Below are positions 24,351-31,251 of a stretch of DNA of 36,657 nt, one piece after another; position 1 is the stretch's first letter, and every line of letters begins with the position of its first letter. The notes beneath the pieces are model-generated. The model did no database searches. It saw only the letters and a list, made by a program, of their open reading frames with translations, and was not told where the DNA came from. Source of the stretch: JBALVO01 sp036961445 (lineage in GTDB: Bacteria > Pseudomonadota > Gammaproteobacteria > Pseudomonadales > Halieaceae); the NCBI GenBank assembly GCA_036961445.1, contig JBALVO010000027.1, positions 1 to 36,657 on the forward strand. Reading direction: 5' to 3'. Position numbers and translations under genes: made by a program.

Positions 24351-25754
24351 TCAAGCACCATCCACTGCAACACACCAACCCAGTACCATTTGCGCCAGAT
24401 CCGCACGGCGCTTTGGCACTTTCTTATCGCCCCGGATATCGTCGAATATCCTGGCCAGCTTCCTGCGCTCTTTGTCACTCATCCACTCCAGAATGGGTTG
24501 GTTCAGGTCCAACTTGTCCTGTGCTGCATGGGTGCGCCTGCTCAATACGCTGTGATGTAGCAGCGCCCGACCCAACAGCACGAATGGAAAGTTGACGTTG
24601 TTTGAAGGACCATAGGACAGTAACTTGCCGCCACTGGGCATGCCCTTTACTTTTAACTGACCAATGTCATCTGCATATCTCCAGGCTCCTGCCGCAGAAC
24701 TTACCGCCCCTCCTATACCTGAAATTGCGGTACCCAGGCCGCCGAGTAAGCCGCCGCTGGCCGCGTCAACGACCATACCGGCACCGCCACCGGCAATACC
24801 ACCGGCTGATGCTGCCGCAGTCACCATCTGCCACTTGCTCAAACCCCACAGATACCAATTCTCCTCGTTGAACAATTCGTCATCATCCATGGCGATCTTG
24901 TGTTCGGATTTTTGCACGTCAGAATAATAAAACAACTCTTCTACCTGCTTACGACACTGCCGCTCCCGCTTCACCAGATGACTCTTGTACTGGTTTAACA
25001 GCAGTTTTTGCACCGGCTCTTCAGGTATTCCCTCGAGTATGGATTGCTCGACCTTGTAGGTAAGTGAATCGATAATAAGATCTGTAATCAAAGAACTGGC
25101 ACTGCGATGCTGCAATTGGCGGTCATCCCGCAACACTGCAACAGCGCGCTGCAGAGGTTCCTGCCAGGCAGTATCCAGGTGTCCGAACAACTCCAGTAAC
25201 TCCAGTTGCTTGCGAGTCTCCGCCCGATGCGCATCAAAGACGCGCACTGTCTGGAAATACTGCCCCAGCCCCGCTGTCCACTCCTCGACATATTCATCGC
25301 TCTCGATAGGATTTATCACCGCCAGGCTGGGGCGACCCGTCCACCGGAGAATCTCCATTTCTGCTTCATAGTCCGCGCCAAAGGGGCAGGAGCCGTCGAC
25401 CACGTAGATAATTCCCGCCCCGTCAACAATGGGACTGAGCATCTGGTACTCGTTGGCGAAGTGCGGGTCGTGCGCATGTTCACGCACAAAACGCCGCACG
25501 GTTTCCGGGCGGGACGCCGCATCGCTGCTGTGCTCACGCAGCCAGGCCAGCACAGACCTGGCGCGCTGGATGCCCGGGGTGTCGATCAGTTCATAGAGCG
25601 TCTCACCATCTATCTGCATAGGGAAACGACGAGCTTTGCGTGTAGAACCGGCTCCCGGGGCGATATGCACCGAGTCATCGCGGGCCAGGGTCGCTACAAT
25701 GGATGACTTGCCCTTGTTCGGTCGGCCTACAACAGCAAAGGTTGGCATCGTCAT
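24351..25754 (-). CDS. GTPase with DUF3482 domain
   Basis: The 467-residue protein has an Era/TrmE-like G domain: P-loop GRPNKGKS (10-17), switch region GAGSTRKA and DTPG (58-61). The C-terminal part contains a long glycine- and alanine-rich hydrophobic stretch (about 320-360), which could insert into a membrane. This matches the DUF3482 family, usually encoded next to a DUF2868 membrane protein as here. Its ATG overlaps the DUF2868 stop as ATGA (25751-25754). Cellular role is not known; a membrane-linked GTPase function is inferred. Confidence 0.85.
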   Translation of the reverse strand: MTMPTFAVVGRPNKGKSSIVATLARDDSVHIAPGAGSTRKARRFPMQIDGETLYELIDTPGIQRARSVLAWLREHSSDAASRPETVRRFVREHAHDPHFANEYQMLSPIVDGAGIIYVVDGSCPFGADYEAEMEILRWTGRPSLAVINPIESDEYVEEWTAGLGQYFQTVRVFDAHRAETRKQLELLELFGHLDTAWQEPLQRAVAVLRDDRQLQHRSASSLITDLIIDSLTYKVEQSILEGIPEEPVQKLLLNQYKSHLVKRERQCRKQVEELFYYSDVQKSEHKIAMDDDELFNEENWYLWGLSKWQMVTAAASAGGIAGGGAGMVVDAASGGLLGGLGTAISGIGGAVSSAAGAWRYADDIGQLKVKGMPSGGKLLSYGPSNNVNFPFVLLGRALLHHSVLSRRTHAAQDKLDLNQPILEWMSDKERRKLARIFDDIRGDKKVPKRRADLAQMVLGWCVAVDGA

Positions 25755-27139
25755 ACGCGGCTCAATACCTGGGTATCGGTCACAGCAAAAGGCAGCCCGC
25801 GAGAAAAATCACGCCATTCCTGCAGGTTATGCTCCGCTACAGATCTGCGCGGTAAGGGCACCAGAGAAACAGTGCAGTGCGTCACCCCCACCACTCGCTC
25901 CAGAAAGTCCAGCAAGTCAGCCATGGGGGGTTCCCAGGACTTTACCGCCACCAATAGTTGCTCGGGCTTGTATTGGTTAATCTTATCGACACTCACAGCG
26001 TCATCTGCCAGGGAACCCAGCCCGGCGGCAAGCCTGTTGCCCGGTGGTACCGCCAGCAGTTGCTCATAGCTATCGGGCTCCCCGGTACCCAGGGTGCCAG
26101 CCCAGTTCAGCAACAATAACCCATCATCCACTGGCAGCACCGACCCAGGCGTGCGCGGGCTATCGTCTTCCGGCTCAACTGCCTGGGTCTGCACCACCGG
26201 CGCTTTCATCCGCGCCAGAATACCGGCACTGCCCGGATACCGGGCTAAGGACTGGTTCATTAACTTGACATAAAACCAGCGGGACAGGCCCCACAGGATC
26301 ATTCGCGGCAATAACGCATAGGTCAGCATGGACATAATGAGAAAAGGCCACCAACCACCCATACTGGCAACGTTTACCTGGCTCAGGCCGGACACCGCCG
26401 GGTGAAACCGGCTGTCGGCAATAAGCTGCGGTGACACGGTCGCCGCTGGCAACCAGGATGACCAGGGCGCTGCCAGGACGTTGGTAAGGCCACGGACGAA
26501 GGCGTCACTGACGCCAAAAGTAGAACCCCAGACAAAGGTAAAAGGGCTGAAAGCCAGCACTAGAAAAAACGCCGCCACGGCCCCCATAGTGAATATCGCA
26601 CCCATTTCCTGTCCATAGCGCAATACCAGCAGACGCACCGCGGACTGGGATTCACGCAGGTAGCGCTTATCGGGGAAAGCCCTGGAGATCACCAGGCGCG
26701 CAGGATTGACCGGCAACACCACCGGAGCATTGCCACGCACGGACCTGAACATAACGATTGCCGAGAACAGGCAAAATAGTATCTGCACCAGAACGAACAG
26801 CAACAGGAAAACAAACACGTTAACCAGACCTTGTCCGCCGGATAACAGGAACGAGGCCATACCGACAAAGCCCAGCACCAGGGCCACGCTTCTGGCCACA
26901 ACAGCGGCCGAGGCTTCAGTGAGCCAACGCTCTTCACCGCCTGAGGCAGATCCTGCGGTCGTTGATAGCTGGCGTAGCCAGAACATTAATCTGGCGGCAT
27001 CATCCGCCGCTTTGCAACGGCGCCCAATATCATGATCCCGCTGGCGCAGATCGTGTAACGGGGCCTCCTGATCGAGCTCTATCTGCTCTCCAAGGTGATA
27101 CAGATCAGCCAGCCCTGGTGTAGAGACTCCGTTATTCAT
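25751..27139 (-). CDS. DUF2868 membrane protein
   Basis: The 462-residue protein has four clear hydrophobic helices (for example SVALVLGFVGMASFLLSG, VFVFLLLFVLVQILFCLFSAIV, FTMGAVAAFFLVLAFSPF and PFLIMSMLTYALLPRMILWGL) and a soluble C-terminal part of about 170 residues. Size, layout and the coupled GTPase gene fit DUF2868. The pair likely forms a membrane complex. The function is unknown. GGGAT lies 5-6 bp before the ATG and supports the start. Confidence 0.82.
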   Translation of the reverse strand: MNNGVSTPGLADLYHLGEQIELDQEAPLHDLRQRDHDIGRRCKAADDAARLMFWLRQLSTTAGSASGGEERWLTEASAAVVARSVALVLGFVGMASFLLSGGQGLVNVFVFLLLFVLVQILFCLFSAIVMFRSVRGNAPVVLPVNPARLVISRAFPDKRYLRESQSAVRLLVLRYGQEMGAIFTMGAVAAFFLVLAFSPFTFVWGSTFGVSDAFVRGLTNVLAAPWSSWLPAATVSPQLIADSRFHPAVSGLSQVNVASMGGWWPFLIMSMLTYALLPRMILWGLSRWFYVKLMNQSLARYPGSAGILARMKAPVVQTQAVEPEDDSPRTPGSVLPVDDGLLLLNWAGTLGTGEPDSYEQLLAVPPGNRLAAGLGSLADDAVSVDKINQYKPEQLLVAVKSWEPPMADLLDFLERVVGVTHCTVSLVPLPRRSVAEHNLQEWRDFSRGLPFAVTDTQVLSRV

Positions 27140-27162
27140 TCACGCATCCCTTGCACAGCAAT

Positions 27163-27185
27163 CCCCGCCGGTGTGTCTGGCGGGG
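27163..27185 (-). terminator. hairpin downstream of the lipoprotein gene
   Basis: CCCCGCC (27163-27169) and GGCGGGG (27179-27185) form a perfect 7-bp GC stem with a 9-nt loop, 9 bp after the lipoprotein stop. No U tract follows, so it may be a weak terminator or a 3'-end stabilising hairpin. It separates the lipoprotein from the DUF2868 gene on the same strand. Confidence 0.5.
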
Positions 27186-27194
27186 GGTGAGAAC

Positions 27195-27698
27195 CTAGCC
27201 TTCCATTGCCTTGTGAGCTTCAGCGGCAGCCTTATCCATCTCTTTGCTCGCGTCGTCCATCGTAGCGTCCGCACCTTCAACCGCTTCATCAGCCATATCA
27301 TCTGCGGCTTTCATCGCTTCATCAGCACTGTGTGACACGTCGTCAGCCATTGCATGCATGCTATCTGCGGCATCATCGGCCATATCGCCGGCGGCTTCGG
27401 CTGCGTCAGCCGTGGCCTCTGCAGCAGAATCCATTGCATCACCCGCGGCATCGGCCGCTGATTCCATTGCCTCGCCAGTGGCATCTGCTGCTGACTCCAC
27501 GGCATCACCCGTCGCCTCTGCCGCTGCGCTAACCGCCTCGCTGGTATCTTTTGCTGCCTCGCTAACTGCTTCGGTGGCCGACTCCGCGGCGTCTTTCATG
27601 GACTGTTTGGTCTCGTCCATTTTATCCTTGCTACAACCGGTAACAGCCGCAGTGACAATAACAATGCCCATCAAAGCCAATATCTTTTTGCTGATCAT
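27195..27698 (-). CDS. alanine-rich repetitive lipoprotein
   Basis: The 167-residue protein starts with a lipoprotein signal peptide (MISKKILALMGIVIVTAAVT) and lipobox Cys22 in AVTGC. The rest is a low-complexity, acidic, amphipathic helix made of roughly 11-residue units such as ESAADATGEAM, rich in Ala, Asp, Glu and Met and lacking Pro and Trp. It resembles apolipoprotein- or LEA-like helical repeat proteins. It would be held in the envelope. The ATG at 27698 is preceded by AGGGA; the longer upstream open frame has no signal logic and is rejected. A role in envelope stress or membrane association is a guess. Confidence 0.75.
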   Translation of the reverse strand: MISKKILALMGIVIVTAAVTGCSKDKMDETKQSMKDAAESATEAVSEAAKDTSEAVSAAAEATGDAVESAADATGEAMESAADAAGDAMDSAAEATADAAEAAGDMADDAADSMHAMADDVSHSADEAMKAADDMADEAVEGADATMDDASKEMDKAAAEAHKAMEG

Positions 27699-27920
27699 AA
27701 TGTAATCCCTGCCTGCCATTTTAGTTAAGAAACAACCGAACCGGGTCCAGATACAGCGCCGGCGCCGGATGCGCCAAGCACTGTAACATATTCCCTGCAG
27801 CCAATATGCATTGACCCGCCGTTCCAGCAACGTGATTCCAGCAAAAGAAATCCTCCACGACAGGGCAAAATGTCTTATCCTATAGTCTTCATCCTGCAAC
27901 CAGCCAAAAAGAGATCGCGC

Positions 27921-28079
27921 ATGGCCAAACCGAATTATTCCTACGAGAAACGCCAGCGAGAGCTGGCCAAGAAAAAGAAGAAAGAAGAGAAGCGTCAGCA
28001 AAAACTCAGCGCAAAAGAAGGCGTAGTCGAACAGCCTGAAGAACTGGAGCCACCGGCGCCCAGTGACGCGCCGGAGTAA
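27921..28079 (+). CDS. small lysine-rich protein
   Basis: The 52-residue protein begins MAKPNYSYEKRQRELAKKKK, a basic helix of Lys, Arg, Glu and Gln, and ends in an acidic Pro-rich tail. I recall similar small hypothetical proteins in gammaproteobacteria but no function. The ATG at 27921 has AGAGA about 7 nt upstream. It is divergent from the lipoprotein gene across 222 bp in which I see no other gene. Nucleic-acid binding is possible from its charge only. Confidence 0.6.
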   Translation: MAKPNYSYEKRQRELAKKKKKEEKRQQKLSAKEGVVEQPEELEPPAPSDAPE

Positions 28080-28090
28080 GCCATTCCGCA

Positions 28091-28510
28091 ATGGGCATGC
28101 ATGGCAATTGTCGCTGCAAGAATATTGAAATATTCTGGCAAATCATAGACTACAGCCTCGTGCCCAGAGCCTGCCAATGCACCTACTGCCGGCAGCAGTC
28201 AGCGGCCTGGGTCAGCAAATCCGGGTCAAAATTCACGGCATCCATTCATCACACCGAACTGTACAGCACGATGGAACATGGTTCCAACACCGCCCTCTTC
28301 CACCAATGTGCCAACTGCAATCAGGTGGTGTTTGTCACCACCTGCATAGACGGCGAACTGTATGGCGCCTTGAACGCCAACTGCATGCACAATAAATCGG
28401 GTTTTCCAAAGCCATTGGCAACCGATTTCAGTGCGCAATCAGCAGTAGAAAAACTAACGCGGTGGCAGCAGCATTGGTGTCGACCGGTCATCATTGAAAC
28501 GCGAGTCTGA
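28091..28510 (+). CDS. GFA/CENP-V domain protein
   Basis: The 139-residue protein has the zinc-binding cysteine pattern of the glutathione-dependent formaldehyde-activating (GFA) family: GNCRCKNI near the start, CQCTYCR in the middle and HQCANCN later. Such proteins bind zinc and sometimes thiol adducts; true formaldehyde activation is proven for few. It starts 11 bp after the lysine-rich gene and ends 7 bp before the ChaC-like gene, suggesting one transcript. The neighbours suggest a link to glutathione. An alternative start is the ATG at 28097. Confidence 0.7.
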   Translation: MGMHGNCRCKNIEIFWQIIDYSLVPRACQCTYCRQQSAAWVSKSGSKFTASIHHTELYSTMEHGSNTALFHQCANCNQVVFVTTCIDGELYGALNANCMHNKSGFPKPLATDFSAQSAVEKLTRWQQHWCRPVIIETRV

Positions 28511-28517
28511 AACGGCA

Positions 28518-29036
28518 ATGCAAAACACCGACAAAACCTGGATCTTCGGCTACGGCTCTCTCATCTACAAGGTTGACTTTCCCTACCTGGAGAAGGAGCC
28601 GGCGAATATTGTCGGCTGGGAGCGCCGCTTCTGGCAAGGCTCACATGATCACCGCGGCACCCCCTGCTCCCCTGGCCGGGTGGTAACGCTCATCCCCTCC
28701 CCCGGTGCCATCTGCAGGGGCATGGCCTTCCTGATCGATCACGAGGTATTCGAGCACCTGGATCACCGTGAAAAAAACGGCTATGAAAGATTTCCCATTG
28801 CCATTGAACTGGGCACATCACAGCGCCATGTCGACGGCCTGATTTACGTCGCCGACGAGCATAACCACGCGTATTTGGGACCGGCTCAGCTGTCAGAGGT
28901 CGCCGCCCACATCTCACGTTCCACAGGACCCAGCGGCAGCAATACCGAGTACTTGCTACAACTGGCAGAAGCGTTGCGGGAACTGGGTGATCACGACCCA
29001 CATGTACACGCACTGGAGGCGCTGCTGACACAATGA
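28518..29036 (+). CDS. ChaC-like gamma-glutamylcyclotransferase
   Basis: The 172-residue protein begins with WIFGYGSLIYKVDFPY, the YGSL loop that holds the gamma-glutamyl group in ChaC enzymes. The LDHREKNGYER motif carries the catalytic Glu. ChaC proteins cleave glutathione to 5-oxoproline and Cys-Gly. Length fits the short ChaC2 type. The ATG at 28518 was preferred to the TTG at 28494, which overlaps the GFA gene. The next small gene overlaps its stop as ATGA. Action on other gamma-glutamyl compounds is possible. Confidence 0.83.
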   Translation: MQNTDKTWIFGYGSLIYKVDFPYLEKEPANIVGWERRFWQGSHDHRGTPCSPGRVVTLIPSPGAICRGMAFLIDHEVFEHLDHREKNGYERFPIAIELGTSQRHVDGLIYVADEHNHAYLGPAQLSEVAAHISRSTGPSGSNTEYLLQLAEALRELGDHDPHVHALEALLTQ

Positions 29037-29221
29037 AGGCGCGGCGCAATGAGCAAGTCACTTTATGGACCGCACCGCCGATAGACCCGGACCACCCCAA
29101 GCTGGCCTGGAAAAAGCGCTGGGGCAGCCACGTATCCGCCTTTGAAATTCACCCACTGGAAACGATGCAACAGATCATGCTGTTTATCGACCGCAGGCTG
29201 GCGCAGCTATCCTCGCAATAG
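29033..29221 (+). CDS. small hypothetical protein coupled to chaC-like gene
   Basis: I do not recognise this 62-residue protein. It is cytoplasmic by composition, with a tryptophan- and proline-rich first half (TLWTAPPIDPDHPKLAWKKRW) and a helical second half (METMQQIMLF-like, ending RRLAQLSSQ). The ATG overlaps the ChaC stop as ATGA, a pattern shared by many real gene pairs in this window and the main support for it being a gene. Confidence 0.5.
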   Translation: MKARRNEQVTLWTAPPIDPDHPKLAWKKRWGSHVSAFEIHPLETMQQIMLFIDRRLAQLSSQ

Positions 29222-29272
29222 TTGGCGCAAGGTAAATATCCCGGGATAAAATAACACTAACCGAGAACGGCC

Positions 29273-29839
29273 CTAGTCGAAGGCCTGCTCAACAAACACC
29301 TTGGCCATTGATTTGGCCAGCTTTGCGGCCTTTTTATTGCCGCTGACATGCGCCTCAACAATGGCCCCCTCCACCAGTAAATTCAGCTGTGTCGACAAGG
29401 CTTTCGGATCGCGCGCGCCGGCTTGCTCGGCGAGCTCACAAATATAGTCGCGCACCAGGCGCTTGTGCTCTGCGCTGAGCATATGATTGGGATCGTCCTG
29501 TGACGAAAACTCCGCCGAGGCATTGATGAACATACAACCAGAGAAGTCCTTTTCCTGAAACCAGGCCTCCAGGGCATCAAACAGTGTTAACAACCGCTCC
29601 CTGGGCGTGCTCGCGCGCCGCTCGGTCTCGCGCATAAACTTGTTCCTGAACGACTCATCGCGCTGGCGCAGCGTTGCCAGCACCAGCTCATCTTTGGATT
29701 TGAAGTGATTGTATAAGGTCTTTTTGGAAACTCCGGCATCCGTGCAGATCTTATCGACGCCAGTGGCGTTAAAACCATCGCGGTAGAACAGTTTCAATGC
29801 TTCGGTGACGATTTGCTCACGTTTGGATAGGGCGGGCAT
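29273..29839 (-). CDS. TetR-family transcriptional regulator 3
   Basis: The 188-residue repressor has a typical helix-turn-helix (ATGVDKICTDAGVSKKTLYNHF, about 25-46) and a C-terminal domain of the type found in regulators of electrophile or xenobiotic response, with Cys in DFSGCMFINAS and in DYICELAEQ. These cysteines might sense reactive compounds; this is an inference. It is divergent from the NTF2-GST-flavoprotein genes. Three operator-like sites lie in the gap: one in front of its own gene, two at the target promoter. It should repress both directions. Confidence 0.85.
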   Translation of the reverse strand: MPALSKREQIVTEALKLFYRDGFNATGVDKICTDAGVSKKTLYNHFKSKDELVLATLRQRDESFRNKFMRETERRASTPRERLLTLFDALEAWFQEKDFSGCMFINASAEFSSQDDPNHMLSAEHKRLVRDYICELAEQAGARDPKALSTQLNLLVEGAIVEAHVSGNKKAAKLAKSMAKVFVEQAFD

Positions 29840-29864
29840 GTGCTTGCTTTCCGTATTTCAATGT

Positions 29865-29878
29865 ATACCGATATGTAT
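29865..29878. promoter_or_regulatory. TetR 3 operator in front of its own gene
   Basis: ATACCGATATGTAT matches the ideal palindrome ATACCGATCGGTAT at 12 of 14 positions. It lies 26 bp upstream of the TetR 3 start and overlaps a -10-like TATACA on the minus strand, fitting autorepression. Confidence 0.5.
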
Positions 29879-29999
29879 AGTATCAAAAGTAAGGATTGAC
29901 CAACACCCCTGCGCCGCTGAAAACGGCAAGCCATCTGTTACGCAACCAATAGGCACTAGAACATACCCTGGATAACCCTGAATCTTTTTCAAAAAGTAT

Positions 30000-30028
30000 T
30001 TGACAAGGTAAACAGATCGGTATATCTT
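30000..30028 (+). promoter_or_regulatory. sigma70 promoter of the NTF2-GST unit
   Basis: TTGACA (30000-30005) and TATCTT (30023-30028) are separated by exactly 17 bp, and an AT-rich stretch precedes them like an UP element. The first operator copy fills the spacer, so a bound repressor would block RNA polymerase directly. The first gene starts 60 bp downstream at 30089. Confidence 0.75.
30010..30023. promoter_or_regulatory. TetR 3 operator copy 1, in the promoter spacer
   Basis: AAACAGATCGGTAT matches ATACCGATCGGTAT at 12 of 14 positions. The identical bases, extended to TAAACAGATCGGTAT, recur 31 bp downstream, about three helical turns away. Confidence 0.6.
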
Positions 30029-30040
30029 CATTTCCAAGAT

Positions 30041-30054
30041 AAACAGATCGGTAT
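30041..30054. promoter_or_regulatory. TetR 3 operator copy 2, downstream of the -10 box
   Basis: AAACAGATCGGTAT, identical to copy 1, lies just past the likely transcription start. Two sites on the same helix face suggest cooperative binding of two dimers. Confidence 0.6.
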
Positions 30055-30088
30055 CCTTTCGGTGCCACTAAAGAGATGGAGCACAACG

Positions 30089-30496
30089 ATGAGTACAGCA
30101 CTTAAACCACCCTTTACCCAACAAAGCGCACTGGAGAAAGTACAACGTGCCGAGGACCTGTGGAACACCAAAGACGCGGAGCGTGTCGCCCTGGCCTACA
30201 CCCCGGATTCGCAATGGCGCAACCGCAGTGAGTTTGTACAGGGCCGCGACGCGATTGCCACGTTACTAACGCGCAAATGGACCCGGGAACTGGACTACAA
30301 GCTAAAGAAAGAATTGTTCACCTATGCCGGCAATCGTATCGCGGTGAATTTTCAATACGAGTATCACGACGACAGTGGCCAATGGTTTCGCGCCTATGGC
30401 AATGAGCACTGGGAATTTGATGACGAGGGCCTGATGCACACTCGCGCGGCCAGTATCAACGAGCAGGCCATCGATGTGAGCCAGCGCACCTTGTAG
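30089..30496 (+). CDS. NTF2-like (DUF1348/SnoaL-fold) protein
   Basis: The 135-residue protein has the single-domain NTF2 fold signature: an N-terminal helix with ALEKVQRAEDLWNTKDAERVALAY, then strands TPDSQWRNRSEFVQGRDAI and FQYEYHDDSGQWFRAYGNEHWEFDDEG. This is the pattern of DUF1348. Activity is not known; such proteins may be isomerases, hydrolases or small-molecule binders. The start at 30089 has GGAG upstream. It is the first gene of the TetR 3-controlled unit; the gap to the GST gene holds a tandem 11-bp repeat (CCATAAACAAC, 30501-30522). Confidence 0.8.
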   Translation: MSTALKPPFTQQSALEKVQRAEDLWNTKDAERVALAYTPDSQWRNRSEFVQGRDAIATLLTRKWTRELDYKLKKELFTYAGNRIAVNFQYEYHDDSGQWFRAYGNEHWEFDDEGLMHTRAASINEQAIDVSQRTL

Positions 30497-30549
30497 CAAT
30501 CCATAAACAACCCATAAACAACCCAACCCAAAAACCAAAGGAAGAAATT

Positions 30550-31173
30550 ATGTCTACCATCACACTTTACCGTCACGCCCTGTCCGGTCATTCACACCGC
30601 GTGGAAGCATTGCTATCCATACTCGGTCTGTCGACTGACATCGTTAACGTTGACCTCGCCAACGGTGCCCATAAGCAAGCCGACTACCTGGCAAAAAACC
30701 GCTTCGGCCAGGTGCCGGTAATCGAAGATGGCAGCACCACGCTGTCTGACTCCAATGCGATTCTGGTCTACCTGGCCAGCAAGTACGACGCCGCGCGAAC
30801 CTGGTTGCCAGAAGATCTGGTAGACGCCGCCGAAGTACATCGCTTCTTGTCTGTCGCCGCCGGTAAAATTGCCTTTGGCCCCGCTGCTGCGCGCCTGGTT
30901 AATGTCTTTGGCGCCACGCTGGACCATGACAACGCCATCAATACGGCTTACGCTGTACTGGCAGACCTTGAAGCGCACCTGGATGGTCGCAACTGGCTGG
31001 TGACCGAGCATGCTACCATCGCCGACATTGCCAACTATGCCTACCTTGCTCATGCACCTGAGGGAGATGTGTCGCTGGCCGATTACCCCAACGTTCGCGC
31101 CTGGTTGGCGCGTATTGAGCAGCTGCCCGGTTTTGTGCCAATGCAGGCAACTCCCGTTGGCCTGGCTGCCTGA
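30550..31173 (+). CDS. glutathione S-transferase
   Basis: The 207-residue protein has the thioredoxin-like N-terminal domain with SGHSHRVEALLSILGL, the cis-proline GQVPVIEDG and the glutathione-contacting SDSNAILVYLA (about 66-76). An all-helical C-terminal domain follows with the N-capping motif ATIADIANYAYL. It would couple glutathione to electrophiles. AAGGAAG lies 6 bp before the start. With TetR 3 and the flavoprotein it fits a detoxification unit. Confidence 0.88.
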   Translation: MSTITLYRHALSGHSHRVEALLSILGLSTDIVNVDLANGAHKQADYLAKNRFGQVPVIEDGSTTLSDSNAILVYLASKYDAARTWLPEDLVDAAEVHRFLSVAAGKIAFGPAAARLVNVFGATLDHDNAINTAYAVLADLEAHLDGRNWLVTEHATIADIANYAYLAHAPEGDVSLADYPNVRAWLARIEQLPGFVPMQATPVGLAA

Positions 31174-31191
31174 CCAGCGGCGTGTCACAGC

Positions 31192-31225
31192 AGGCCTGAT
31201 CATCAGTGTATGGTCAGGCCTTTTT
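31192..31225 (+). terminator. rho-independent terminator after the GST gene
   Basis: AGGCCTGATCA (31192-31202) pairs with TGGTCAGGCCT (31211-31221) through 11 bp including one G-U, followed by a run of five Ts (31221-31225). It lies 18 bp after the GST stop and only about 27 bp before the next start, so it may also act as an attenuator. Confidence 0.8.
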
Positions 31226-31251
31226 AGCAACAGCCAAAGCGGAATAACACC

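Noticed and set aside
27699..28091. N-terminal extension of the Ala-rich lipoprotein
   Set aside because: The signal peptide and lipobox begin at 27698 with a good Shine-Dalgarno, and the extension would run through the small lysine-rich gene on the other strand.
30613..31230. 205-codon minus-strand open frame
   Set aside because: It is opposite the glutathione S-transferase and terminator and has no coding features of its own.
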